From: Metallyticus violacea
Lineage: Eukaryota; Arthropoda; Insecta; Mantodea; Metallyticidae
DNA: 64,000 bases
Assembly: GCA_030762175.1 (NCBI GenBank)
Contig: CM060831.1
Location: forward strand, 142,813,001-142,877,000
Reading direction: 5' to 3'
The notes beneath the pieces are model-generated. The model searched no databases. It was not told the DNA's origin and saw nothing but the letters and a program-made list of their open reading frames with translations. The position numbers and the translations under genes are program-made. Shown piece after piece: positions 36,441 to 48,359 of the stretch (position 1 is the stretch's first letter; the number at the start of each line of letters is the position of its first letter).

Positions 36441-37303
36441 TACTGAAATCACAATACCTAAACTTAAACGAGTTTATATTGTATATTGCAGAACATTACT
36501 TCGACTAAAATTCAAGTAGAGTACTCGTTTATTAAATTGCACTAAGATAGTTCTCAAGATCTGTGCACCGAAAGAGGTGGAGTTTGCTTAGGGCTGCGCC
36601 TGCGCCTAAGACGCTTGCTTATAAGCACACGTCATATAGAAACATAGCTATGACGTAGACCCGTGTGTCTATAGCTCCAAGCTGAAGCGTTTGGGACCAT
36701 TTGTCCTCACCTTCAAAATGCAAAGCTCTCTTTTTTTTTTCTCATAAATTCATACTACACATTTTTTCAACACCTTGTATAACTCCCTTCCTTGTTCTGG
36801 TTGCCTAAGTAAACTCAACTAAGAAAATCTGTTGCTTTTAACGAACTGCTCGCTCGTGCCAACCTGTTGAAAGACATCGGGGAAACTTGTACCAAACTCA
36901 TCAAAGTGTTGATAACGTCTGCTACTGAGTTGAGAAATTCGTGCCATTCTGCGATTCGGTTTGCTGTGTCGTAAAGCTTTCTCTTATCTAGGCTTGCCAG
37001 ATCTAAAGAATGTTAAATCGAAAGCTTCCATTGTACGGTACATAAATTTAATGAAACACGTTAATGTCAATTTAAACTAGCAATATGCTTATGAGCCTAG
37101 AGCCTACATGAAAGATTCCTTCAGTAAAGTAGAATTCCAATTACTGATTTCATGTTTAATGAAAACTGCTCTCCAACCAGCAGTTTCTTCAGATTTGGAA
37201 ATAGAACGAATTGTCGGGGAAGGGGTGAAATCAGGTAAATGTGATGTATGTAGAACAGGTCTAGTTTTGATATTTTAGTTAGTGAGTCATGCTTAGCTAT
37301 TTT
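36441..37303. other. Spacer, no recognised feature
   Basis: Somewhat less AT-rich than the average. A T run lies at 36731-36740. No coding or repeat match was seen. Confidence 0.3.
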
Positions 37304-37577
37304 AATGGTGTTTAACGCCTGTTTTTACCACTGGGGCACCACAGGCGGTGGACACTGATGATACATGCGATGAAATGATAAATTGGGAAAGGAATTTTTT
37401 CAAGGAAGGAAACATTCCAGGCCTTAATTTAAGTATCTCCCCGGAATTTACCATTTATGAGGACTGAGAAAAACTTGGAAAAAACCTCAGTCAGGGAATA
37501 CGGTCCTGGCGGGATTCCGAACCCCAGATCTCACGCTCACGAGTCCGCGCCTGAACGATCTCGGCCACCCGTGGCGG
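37304..37577 (-). mobile_element. SINE-B
   Basis: A full reverse copy, from the complement of AACAGGCGTTAAACACC at 37307 to the head complement at 37558-37577 (CGGCCACCCGTGGCGG). The body has the usual CCCGGAATTTACCATTTATG and AACCTCAGTCAGGGA blocks. Confidence 0.85.
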
Positions 37578-37704
37578 TTTGCTTAGCTATGAAAAGCAGC
37601 ATGTTCCTAAGGGAAATTACGGGATTTCAGCCCATAATTGTTGAAAACAACACTTCGATAATTCTTGCTAAATAAATCAGTTTTATTTAAATTTCGATAA
37701 ATAT

Positions 37705-37993
37705 TTATATTTATTTTATTTAAGGATGTTCTTTGACATCTTTGGCCATTAGCATCCCTATTCAGGTCTTGAAACGGCCGATAAATTTTGCTCAGAAACC
37801 TCTTCCTTTAGGCTTGAGGTTATTTTACGTGCCGTAAATCTACGACACGGGACCCATGGCTTTATTTCCCTTCCGAAGGAAGCCATAATTAGGATTTTTT
37901 TGCTCAAAAAAACCCAACAACCCTGGCTGGGATTGAATTCCCTATCTTGGGATTACGAGGGAACTATGGTTACCACTAAACACCAGGACCGAC
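37705..37993 (-). mobile_element. SINE-A
   Basis: A full reverse copy, more diverged than the 56876 copy: ATTTAAGGATGTTCTTTGACATC is the 3' block, CGAAGGAAGCCATAATTAGG the middle, and the head complement CACCAGGACCGAC ends at 37993. Family G starts about 25 bases to the right. Confidence 0.82.
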
Positions 37994-38017
37994 ATAGAAC
38001 ATCGTGGAAATGTTGAT

Positions 38018-38790
38018 GAAGACAAAATAAAGTAGTTTTGAATAGTCCTGGCTAATGGGCAAAAGATGGTAAGACTTTCAAATCGAGTTCATTTTCTGTT
38101 TAAGCGTTTACAGTAGAACTGGGTTAGTATCTCTCCTATTTCCATACTTAACATCTTGTAGTGACGGTCTATAGCATAGCTGTACCGCCCTCATCTTTCT
38201 CCCTTGCAATTATTTGTTACATTTATACAGCTGATATGTTACTCCCACCACAAATTTTCTAGAATTGTATCGCGCAGATCGATACAAGGCCATTCGCCAG
38301 GACTATTCAAAACTATAGTGCTTTCCTCATCCTCTCTATTTCCTGGTATTTGTATGCCGATGTAGCCGTGTATTCCTTTCACTAATGAAGGTTGTACTAT
38401 TTAAAGAGCTTACCTGAATGGGTTTAGGAGAAAGTATCAGACTGCTTGAAAAAAAAATAAATAAACGCATAAAGATTCTCTATAGATATTTTTGTGAGGT
38501 GAACATATCATTTAATTTTTATAGTTTTTTTAGTTCCAATTAATAAATTCTTTATGTGCCTTTTTAATAAAATGCGTAAATAATGGCAGAAAAAGTTCAT
38601 AGCGATACGAAATATGCAAAAAAAAAAAAAAACGATTTAAACCTTAAAATAGGCAACAGAAACCAAAATAAATAAAAAAAAACCCACTTGTTCTATGGAA
38701 ACATATTCGCTTCTATCTAACTCTTAAATATATCCATACAGGTATAAAAGATATTTTGCTTATCTTTGAGCTCTGCTTGTTACATAAAGC
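38018..38790 (+). repeat. Dispersed repeat family G, copy 2
   Basis: The partner of 25812-26590: AAAGTAGTTTTGAATAGTCC at the left edge, GCATAGCTGTACC, CACAAATTTTCTAGAATTGT, CATTCGCCAGGACTATTC, and CTTTGAGCTCTGCTTG at the right edge. It carries a 13-A run near 38620. Confidence 0.7.
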
Positions 38791-39429
38791 AGTGCATTAT
38801 CATTCATTTATATCAAAAACTGCATATTTCTGTAAACATTTACATGTAGTTGCATCGAAACTGGCGTCTTTGTGAAATGAAAACTAGGTATTGCACTAGC
38901 CATAATACATATTTGCAAATTGACATAGGTTATAATTCCAGTATTCCTTCTATAACAAATCATTTCATTTCGTAATGAAGGTTAATTTTTTACATTTATT
39001 TTGCTGTGCATTTTCTTGATCTAAATTCCTTATATGCTATTCACGGTTCTTTATTGTATACAATTATTATTTATTATATATAATATTTAACTAACTCGTT
39101 CGTCTAGTATTCGCAGCATTAGAGTAGCGTTGACTTTAGCGTATATAATTTATTAACAGCCTTACACCACAGGCAAAAACAAAAGATTAGCTATCTCATT
39201 TTATAAGAGATTAGCTTAACTATCTGACGTTGTCGGGCTTAAACTTTATAAATGCGCATATATTTCTTGAAATTACAGGCTTATACTTAGATAATGCGAT
39301 AATTCCTTTGTAATATTGGTTTCCTACAATATTGAAAAGCGGCGATGCATATAGTATTATTCAATAATATTATGAGTAGTCTGAAGGCCAGTTTTATCAC
39401 AAGTAAAATCACAAGAGGACCTAAGATAT
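38791..39429. other. AT-rich spacer, no recognised feature
   Basis: Nothing was recognised. Confidence 0.35.
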
Positions 39430-40580
39430 CTATAAAGTTCATGTGATGTCATCTTAAAATCGACAAATGAAGCGAAACAAAATTTTGAATACTCACAGCC
39501 GGATATCGCAGTGAAATTATCGAGAAAAAATTATCAAATCCGTTTTATCACGCAACGTGCATTTATCTTGTGGTCATTATAGCCAGCTCTATACCCCCAC
39601 TATATAATTCCTGAGCACGCATCACTGACCACTTTTGTATGTTTTCAGTAATTGTACATTTAACTAACTCAATCTGTGTTCATTCAAGCAATTGTTTTTG
39701 CTTTTCACTCACTAGATTCGTGAATTTATCGGCAATATCAGACCCTGTGGTAATATTACTCATGACTATTTTACGAATAAAGTAAGCATTTAAATATAAT
39801 TCCCTATAATATTGTGTAATGTGTATTTGTTATTTGAATACTTCTCTTTTCAAGCCATCTTACAACATACGAATGTCGTTGTCAGTAATATCAATAGAGG
39901 AGAGCCAAATAAAGGTTTAGGGCTGTTTCATGAATAGAATAAGAATATAAGTAATATATATATATATATATATTTGAAATTCGTGCACAGAACATTAATA
40001 ATTGTATAAATTGTTATACTTATGAACACCTACCCATTCAGAAACCGTGAGACTGAAACAGACGAAAGTCGACTGTCACTACCGTTCTATTTACTAATAC
40101 CAACTTAATAAAACAATACAGAGATAACATTTTACCATTCTAAACAATGTGTTTAATAATATTTACGGTTACTTAAAAGATATTGTTACATAATTTACAA
40201 AATTATTTTAAACTGTTTGACTGAATATGGAAAAACTTTTGTTTGAGTGAATACACACTAAGTTAGTTAAATATATAGTAATTGTTGAAAACACGGTAAT
40301 CAAATTTTAATGAAGGGTATACAGTTTCATTGGATACAAAAGATATTTGAGAATTAGTAGATGAAGATGTGTAAATAGATTTCCGCACTTTATTTAATAT
40401 TGCCGAATGATGCTCAGGAATTAAAGTGGGGTTACAGAGTTGGCTACTCTGACTAGAAGACAAATGCACTTCGCGTGGTAAAGAAATATGATAAAACTTT
40501 ACTAGTTTCACTGTGATATCCGATCATAATTCAAAAGTTGCTTTCATTTCATCGGTCGATTTTACGATGATGTCACATAA
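39430..40580 (-). mobile_element. Long-inverted-repeat family F, copy 2
   Basis: An element with long inverted ends. The left end at 39437-39650 (CATGTGATGTCATCTTAAAATCG, CAGCCGGATATCGCAGTGAAATTATC, CAACGTGCATTTATCTTGTGG) is repeated in reverse complement at about 40385-40575 (ATGCACTTCGCGTG, TTTCACTGTGATATCCG, CGATTTTACGATGATGTCACAT). The inner part matches copy 1 in inverse orientation. An (AT)n run lies at 39953-39973. No transposase was recognised, so it is non-autonomous. Confidence 0.65.
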
Positions 40581-41219
40581 ATGAAATAGTCAAAGTTAAA
40601 TTAGCTAAGTTTATGTTACTACAGTAGTAAAAATATTAGCGGTAGATCATTTAAATTTGGAAATATTGTTTTATGCATTTCATCTGTGCACTGAAGCAGA
40701 ATTAATAGAATATAAGCATTGTAACAAGAGTTTCATAATTGAATTTGGAGACTATTATTTGTTAAACAATTAGTACTAATTCTTTCAAAATTTCCAGATT
40801 ATGAAAATTTTCATAATAATTTTGCCTTAGTAGCTTCTTTGTTAAATCTACAAATAACACTGACATTTTCAAAGCAATTTATTAAGTATTTTTTCCTCTG
40901 GAGGTATATACACATGGAAAAATGTAGCTTTGCGAAATATTTTATAAAAAAAACTGTTAAAAGTTCACTCGTAGAACCTATTGCATACCTCCGCCATAGA
41001 TTCTGTTCAGACTATTTACGTCAGAGCAGCCAATATCAAAAGTAAAATTTCCTCTAGAAATGATAAAAACCAGAACTTTCTAGCTCAATTGGTTCGAAAG
41101 TTACACGATTTTTAAATGGATGGTGTCAATACCAGAAAAGTTTTAATCTATAAAGATGTATTTTCAAATATTAAAAAAACTTTTATACTACATATCACAA
41201 TAAATATTGATTTTTGTGA
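40581..41219. other. AT-rich spacer, no recognised feature
   Basis: Nothing was recognised. Confidence 0.35.
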
Positions 41220-42000
41220 CATTCAGCAAAAAATTTACGATGTGCGGCCGTGCATTATCGGTTTGCAGCACCCAACTTGTTTCACGGAAATGTAGCCTTT
41301 TGCGTGTGATGTTTTCAGGACATCACTGTAGTATTGCCCAGTTACAGTTGTGTATGAAGGTTCGAGATAGGTAAACCACTTCTTAAACTACGAAAATTGA
41401 AATGACTTTTTTTGTGTGTGTTAGTGATGATGGAGAATTTCACACAGAGTTTTGTTGTTTGATCTGAGGATCAAAATGATGTAACCAAGTTACATCAGCA
41501 GTTGCCACCTTGAGAAAGAACTCAGCACATTTCCAACATCATCTTCAATTACATGAAATCAGCACGCTTTGTCATTTTGTTCCGAAATCAGCAGTCTTGG
41601 AACTCACCGTGCACAAACACATCTCATATGCAACGTGTGGGTAGCACTCAGTAAAACTTGCAGAATTCCTGAAAGTGTTCTTAATGTTATTCGACGATCC
41701 TCTCTCACAATGACAGCAGCCGCGTCAATGTTTTAATCCATCTGAGCGCAAACTGGAGCGTCGAGTTCACCTTCCTTTGAAATTGATGAATTGATTAACT
41801 ATTTTAAACCATGTTTGAATTGTGCTATAGGGAGGAACGAACTCTCCGTAGGCCTCCAGTAATTGAATAGGTCTTAGCTGTAGATTTGTTGAGATGAAAG
41901 CAGAATTCCAGAGCAGCATATCATTCGTCGCGTGTCACCTCAATTTCGCTGTAGATGGAACAGAACATTTATCAACTTGCACACCTCTTATTGGTGGGCC
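41220..42000 (-). pseudogene. Mariner transposase relic
   Basis: Read on the reverse strand from right to left: AAVIVREDRRITLRTLSGI (HTH block, about 41665-41725), CARxVPRLLISEQN (about 41575-41620, one stop), DVTWLHHFDPQIKQQ (about 41450-41500), and LQTDNARPHIVNFL (second catalytic block with Asp intact, about 41228-41270). The order and spacing match a mariner transposase. Stops and shifts separate the blocks, and the C-terminal third is missing at the left edge. The DNARPHI-type block closely resembles the relic at 56653-57790, so the two belong to one family. Confidence 0.8.
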
Positions 42001-42569
42001 GAAAGTGACAACCATGAAAATAGTACCACGTGTAATTAAGCATTAAGCTAACAAAATTTTATAAAGATTCATTTTGTCGCGAGAAAATTTGTCTGTGTAA
42101 AATCTGAGCAACCTTTGTAAAAGTATAAAATTGGCGAGTGAACAAGAAAGTCAGAACAACAGGAGCTTTCTCTCCAACAATTCTTTATTTTCTTAAGTTA
42201 CACCACACGTGTTAACACACAAAGAGCTTTGCTTATACTGAATAAGCTATTGAATATTTTGCATTGTATAAATTCTCTAATACAAGGTGACCCAATAGAA
42301 TATGACGGTTTGCAGAACGCTGCCGTTTCTAGCAATTTTGCGTCACAATTATGGTATTGTTTGCTATGCAACCTTCCAAACATGCACTTTATTATGTCTG
42401 TTTAGTAAACAAAAGTATGGATAGCTGAACGGTTGAAAAACGCTGTTTTCGGTGTATTGGCTGTTACAAGATTTATTGAATCTAAGTCAATCTTTTACGT
42501 TCAGAGAAGGTTTAGGATAGAAAAAAATATCTAGTAAAAAGTCGCAATTGCTTTATATAACATTGAGAA

Positions 42570-42570
<1 letters not shown>
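42001..42570. other. AT-rich spacer, no recognised feature
   Basis: Nothing was recognised. Confidence 0.35.

Positions 42571-42623
<53 letters not shown>
42571..42623. repeat. (AAT)n microsatellite
   Basis: About 17 perfect units. The poly-Tyr frame on the other strand is an artefact of the repeat. Confidence 0.95.
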
Positions 42624-43839
42624 TTCTCATATTTAAGGCACTGCATATATTACATTTTTTTCTCTTAATTTTCAAACAATATAATACATCAAATCCATAT
42701 TGTATATAAGAATGATGTGTAAATGCATATATTGCTACTGTTTCTCTATTTTCGCTTTTTCGTCCTACTACAGTTGCTTTTAGCCAAGCAAATATGGTAG
42801 CTCTGCTCGAGAGTAGCACTAATAATATCACTCCTTGGGTTTACAGATCAAAGTTGTCAGGGTCGTAAGTTCGGGACAGTAAAGGAGATGAACTAGAGAT
42901 GAACAGGGAAGACGATAAGAGTACACAAAGTTTTTGGGCATTTATTTCTATAAAAACAGTACCGTCATGATTGAACACAACTGGGTTCAGAGATAAATAC
43001 TGATGCGCCATACTCAACGGGTATTTCTTGTGGACTGGGAAGTGTATCTGGACTAAATATCCCAGTTTGTCTTGGAAAAATCTTTATTCCCCTAAAGTAC
43101 CTAGAATTCACAGCAATAGCTTATGAAATTATCAAAGAAACACTTCCTACAGCAGATAAACTGCACCGACATCACGTGGTTCGGTCCCCACTTTGTTCAG
43201 CCGGATTCTAGACAACAGCAGATGATGTGAATATTTTGGAAAAACTGCAGCCTGGACATGAGGTTTAATAACTTCGATAGATGAAAACTGACAGCAGTGA
43301 ATGTCTTACACTTCAACATTATACATTGAAATAACGAACTCCGGTATAAGTTTATATGGTTGCTTCTGAGAAGCTTCATCTGTATGCAGTGGAGGCAAGT
43401 AATGTAGGTTGGGACCTGGAGCTAGATATTTTCATGATGCAAGATGGTCGCTGATACAGAAAAATCATATCATTACCCTGGATTTATTAATTGTAAAGAA
43501 ATTTCCCTAGAAAAAAAAAACAAACAAATTTGGCTAAAACTGGCGTTTCTTTCCATTTATAAAAATCTCAACCCATTAAAAATGACTCAGAGATCCCTTT
43601 CTGAAATAAGCAATAAAATAAATAAATAAAAAGGTAACTATAATTATGAATAATTGCTACCCAAAAAAAAAACAACAAAAAAGACGATGTGCAAAAAAAA
43701 GGGGGGGGGGCGAAAACTCCCGAAAATCTCGAAATTTGCTACAACCAATATCTACCGCGGGATCGAGAATATTTAGATAACAAACAAACTATATACAGAA
43801 TTAATTCTTTCCGCTAGCCAAATGTAGAACATTAGTTTG
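42624..43839. other. Spacer, no recognised feature
   Basis: It contains short A runs and a ten-G run at about 43701-43710. No coding or repeat match was found. Confidence 0.35.
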
Positions 43840-44530
43840 AAAGAAAGAATCAATAAATCTCTCACAACAGAGAAAACATTAAGAAAGTCTCCGTAATAAA
43901 TAGAATCAGATAAGGTACATGGTTCCGTGCTTAGAGGAGGACACTGTTGGTTAGGGCGTCAGCCGTGAGCAGAATTTCTCAACTTTAATGTAGTGGTAAC
44001 CATACTTGCCTCCTAAACCCAAGGTCGCGGGTTCAAACCCGGCCAGGATCGATGGATTTTTTCGGGCGTAAAAATTCTAAATATAGCTTCCTTCGTAAGG
44101 GAAGTAAAGCCGTGGGTCCCCTGTCGTACATTTACGGCATGAAAAAGAACTTCAAGACTGAAAGAAGAGGCATCTGAGCAAAATTTGTCGGCTGTTTCAC
44201 GTCCTGAATTGAATGGGACGCTGATGGCCTGAGATGTTAAAGAGCGTCCATAAATAAACCAATTAATCAATTTTAATGTAAAAGAAGTGTTTCGGTACAT
44301 AAATTAATCCTTATATAGTTGGTGGTTAAACTATTAGCCTAGGTCAAAACTCTTAGCATTAAGGAATACATTTCTCACAATTGAGAAATCTCAGGGAGGT
44401 CTCAGGGATAGAACCAGATGAGAGGTTCGTAGTTCCGTGCTTTGAGAAATACATACATAGTAGCTCAGTTGGTTCGAGTCTAAGCACGACTGCTGAAAAT
44501 TCGTGGTTCAATCTCGGCCACGACGCAAAA
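43840..44530 (+). repeat. SINE-D copies, one split by a SINE-A insertion
   Basis: A first partial SINE-D at about 43850-43992 has GGTTCCGTGCTTAGAGGAGG, then a tRNA-like GTTGGTTAGGGCGTCAGCC. A second at about 44350-44530 has GTAGTTCCGTGCTTTGAG, TAGTAGCTCAGTTGGTTCGA (A-box-like) and GTGGTTCAATCTC (B-box-like). A further copy in reverse lies at 57790-57990. A SINE-A sits between the two at 43993-44266. Confidence 0.55.
43993..44266 (+). mobile_element. SINE-A with 14-base target-site duplication
   Basis: It lacks the first bases of the head (starting GTGGTAACCATACTTGCCTC) but has an intact B box (GGGTTCAAACCC) and a full body to AGAGCGTCCATAAATAAACC. Flanks TCAACTTTAATGTA (43979-43992) and TCAATTTTAATGTA (44267-44280) form the duplication with one difference. 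Confidence 0.88.
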
Positions 44531-45388
44531 TTTTCTATCTGAAAAACTACATAGTTATCTGACAATGCACACATTTGGCATGTAAAAATTGAAAGAAATG
44601 TAACTTAAAAGCAACTGAGTAATCTAACATTATAATAAAATATGACGATGCAAATATGTTATTGCTCAGAGTTGAAAGAAAGATTTCTTTCTTTCCTCCC
44701 CCCCCTCCGTTGCATTCCAATTTTTAATTAAAATAACAAACAAATAGAATAAAAGTGCAATATTAATGAGATATTCTAAAACGTTACCTATTTCATTGAT
44801 TGTCTAATAGTTTCTGCCATTTCTTACTGCACGTGTTTCGGATTTGCCTGCTTGCTATTTTGCTGCAGTGCGTGATTCACTTGTTTCGTAAGATAAGTCA
44901 TTGCGAAACATTTGACTGCTGGTTTCCCCCGACTACGTTGCTGTCACGCGTATTGCATTTCATGACAATATCGTGGGGATATTCAGCAAGCCAAGGAAGG
45001 AGTCGCTTGAGTGAAGCACTGTCAGGCCCATTTTGGGCGCTATCGATTTGTTGCGGAACGCCTGTTTACTTCGTTTTGTCTGCACGTAACAAGGCCAAAC
45101 ATGAACGTGTTTTCCCTAACATTTTCCACTCTTTACGTAAGGTAAAGGGTCGTTTGATTTAGAGGAATTTTCGTTCTGGAAGCAACTGCTACGTCCACTG
45201 GAGGACACCCGTACTATGGATCTGTACCAAATGACATGTAAACTTGAAAACTTGAAAATTATGGTTTTGGTTTTACTCCTCACTCTCAACCATCTCTATT
45301 ATAAAATTTCAAATTGTACCCCTACCTTCTGATACTTAAACGCAGTATAAGAGTATACAGTAGTGATGGCTTGGGTATTTCGAGGGAT
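44531..45388. other. Spacer with one unassigned 120-codon frame
   Basis: A + frame at 44800-45162 is open for 120 codons, with two hydrophobic stretches near its start. The composition is ordinary, no splice context is evident and no family is recognised. I treat it as chance or an unrecognised relic. Confidence 0.25.
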
Positions 45389-45507
45389 CTTTTATTAATT
45401 TATTTAACGACGCTCTTTAACATCTCAGGTCATCAGCCACCCTTTCAATTCAGGGTGTGAAACGCAGGATAAATTTTGCTTAGAGGTTGCTTCGTTCAGG
45501 TTGTGGT
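45389..45507 (-). mobile_element. SINE-A 3' part, inverted against its neighbour
   Basis: It runs from TTTATTTAACGACGCTCTTT to the CAGGTTGTGG block. It has only the 3' third of a reverse SINE-A and abuts a + strand copy with no intervening sequence. Confidence 0.8.
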
Positions 45508-45768
45508 TGTCCTGGTGGTGTAGTGGTTACCATACTTCCCCCCTAAACGCAAGATCGCGGGTTCGATCCCGGCCAGGACCGATGGATTTTTTCGGGGCGT
45601 AAAAATCTTTCGGAAGGGAAGTAAAGCCGTGGGTCCCGCGTCATACATTTACAAGCCTGAAAAGAGAGGCCTCTGAGCAAAAATTTTCTGCCGTTTCACG
45701 CCCTGAGTTGAATGGGACGCTGATGATCTGAGATGTTAAAGAGCGTCCATAAATAAACAAATAAAAAA
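45508..45768 (+). mobile_element. SINE-A with intact tRNA head
   Basis: The head TGTCCTGGTGGTGTAGTGG to GGGTTCGATCCC is complete. The middle has lost about 20 bases (AAATC joins directly to TTTCGGAAGG), and a further short deletion lies before CCTGAAAAGAG. It ends AGAGCGTCCATAAATAAAC with a short A-rich tail. Confidence 0.85.
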
Positions 45769-46499
45769 GTCTAACGTTAGCGCATTGATTTATGCTTACA
45801 AATGAATGGTAATACCAGAGCATATAGACGAATAAATGTGCTCACTTCTACACATTTTTTTGGCGGTGGTGAACTTTGAAAACTATGGCGCAACGATCAT
45901 ACTGGGCGCTAGAAACAACTGAAGGGTACAAGAAAAAAATAATCAACGTTCACTTTTTAACTTTTTTACAGGAACATAGCTTGAAGGTTAAAAACTTTAC
46001 AAAATTAAGCACAGTCGATATAGAAGTAGTTTTTTTTTCTAGAGGAATTCTTAAGGTAATTTTCTAACAGGCCCTTCTTTTGAAATTAGTTTCATGTGTT
46101 ATTTGTTCATGTTATTTAACAATGGAAAAAGTACACATACTTTAAGATAAAAACAGTCGAAGTTCATCATGGAATGTCCCAAATTATATGGTATATTTGC
46201 TGAAGAAAATATAAACATTAATGAAACACAATTGAAAATAATCATTCAATGTAAATTATCCATTGTCTATTACAGATAACCTTGTGATGTGGAGCTGGGC
46301 ATTTTCGGAACAGAATTTCTTCAGGTATTGTAGGTCATCATTTTGCCTTGAGAAGTTGATTTAAACTTGAATAGGAAGGGTTGGACTGCTCATCAATCTG
46401 TTTACGAACATTTTGTCAATAATAACATGGGATTCCCAGGAGCCATTGTAGGTTGTTCGACTGGTTTTAGTTCTAGAAGAAATTTTGTCAGTTACAATT
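45769..46499. other. Spacer, probably flanking the transposase relic
   Basis: No clear feature was found. Parts may belong to the decayed element whose coding relic is at 46510-47080. Confidence 0.25.
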
Positions 46500-46509
46500 T
46501 CTCTTATCT

Positions 46510-47080
46510 TCATTGGACATGTCTTTTTATATTCTTTATTAAGAAATGAAGTCCACGATTTAATTTCATGCGGTATCTTCTGGTGTGTTCATTCCAATCG
46601 CTGGGCATTTCAGCATGCATTTTGTTCTCTTTATTAAAACCCACATCTTTGTCACATTCCATATAACTGTGACATCTAATGGGAAAAGTCACTTTTACTA
46701 ATTCAAATATGTTGTACTTGTTAACCATAGAGTGAATGAAGCACATAATGGTATACTTTTATTTTGGTCAAGGCATAAATCATAAAATTTTGCAAATTTT
46801 GAACTAATGAGTCCAGGTGATGGAAACAAAATTCAAACAATGCTGATGCAATTTCATGTGCTCCTTTTCTTGCTATGGTATTATTGCAAGTGTTTTAAAG
46901 ACGACTCTGATTGTTTTTCCCCTGGACACTATTTTTTCTATGCTGGCTTTAATGAACTACATTGGTTTTTCCTGTATTAATGTGCTGTAATGTAGTACTG
47001 CCTACCTACAATCCATTAACACAAAAATCTCAAAATTCACCAAAAGTGGACTTTGATTGTTTTTCCTCTGTACCCTTCAA
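46510..47080 (-). pseudogene. DDE-like transposase relic (DUF7869-type)
   Basis: Read in reverse from about 47080, there is a block INTGKTNVVH, then KGAHEIASALFEF (46840-46880). After a frame change comes FIHSMVNKYNIFELVKVTFPIR followed by CHSYMECDKDVGFNKE and PSDWNEHTRR at 46575-46740. This order (a G.NEI.S block, a segment where the family has CGGQN, then FP-RGHSY--CD--F) is known to me from many uncharacterised insect proteins that I associate with the DUF7869 domain. In the family the second block reads RGHSY; here it reads RCHSY. The middle CGGQN block is not recognisable. The exact transposon superfamily is unsure. Confidence 0.55.
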
Positions 47081-48359
47081 CTACATTAAATTATTGTGAA
47101 TCAATGCGAAATAGGTACAAACGTGTAAACGTAGAAAAATAAGATTTTAAATATTAAAACAATGATGATTTTTAATACAACGCATTACCTAAGAAGTGTG
47201 TGATCTTGTATTTTCAGTTCTGTCAAATTCCCGATTATCGTAAGTGGTAGATGTAAAACAGACTAATTAATTACTTCCGTTATTCTGAATCGACACGTCG
47301 ACGTATTTTGCCTCAGGATGTAAATCAGGCAACAGTGAAATTGACAATAGCAGGCGTTTTTTCAGGACAGCCAAGGATAAAACTGAAAATATTCCGTAGA
47401 AAAATCGCTAACCCTCTGATAAAAGTACTGTTTGTGTTATATACCTAGCAAAGAGCTACAAGCACATTTCACAGTGGAAGATAAAAGTATAGAAATACCC
47501 AGGTGTGTTGGAAATTGAAACCGGAAGGAATATTTCATATATTTCCTAACTTTCCGAAATATTTGGCAACAACGATTAAGTCTCCAAAAGCTAACCGAAA
47601 ACACTCCAATGTTTCATTCACATAGCCTGATTCTTCTTTCTTTTAAAATATCGTAGGTGATAAAAGTTTGCACTTTGAACTACCTCAGTTTATATTTCGG
47701 TATGGCCGTTGGCAGAATTGTCATAAAAGGGAGCAAGATAATGTTTTGGGGCTAAATCTTATGACACTTTTATTCGGTCAACATTTCATTACAAGTATAT
47801 TATACATCTTTTAACACTTGAGTCATTTTTCCACTAGGCTTATATAATATTACGTAATTATGCATCTCAAATAATAACACAGCCAATGAAGGGACCGTAA
47901 ACATGTTAAATTACTCTCCATGTGAGATTTATTTCTACTTTTTCAATTGAAGTACCGATATACAGTACGTAACTTAATACTATAAGAATTCTCGCATATT
48001 GTAGGCTATTTTTAGGCCTTTACCAATTTAGTTTAATTATACATTACCATAATCAAAGGAGTGGTTTCGGCCTTCAAGTGCCCTCGCCTAGACTTAGTGT
48101 ATTTAATTTATTAGTTTATATATATATATATGTATATATTGGCATTAAAATGGTTATGGATGTTATCAATTACATATGTAAAACCTTTTTCTTTATATGG
48201 AAAACGTGTGCAAGCATGTATGTGCTTTTAACATTATCTCAATAACGCAGACAATTTTGTCTAAAATACTGTATATTATACACAGCCAGTGGCCAGGCTA
48301 GACACTAGCGCTGCTGCGGTAATTCCATGAGTGAGACAGTACACTCGTATCTCTTCTGT
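47081..48359. other. AT-rich spacer, no recognised feature
   Basis: A short (TA)n run lies at 48115-48131. Nothing else was recognised. Confidence 0.35.

Noticed and set aside
44800..45162. A 120-codon + frame with hydrophobic segments as a membrane protein
   Set aside because: No family resemblance, no promoter or splice context, and the length is reachable by chance in 64 kb of six-frame sequence.
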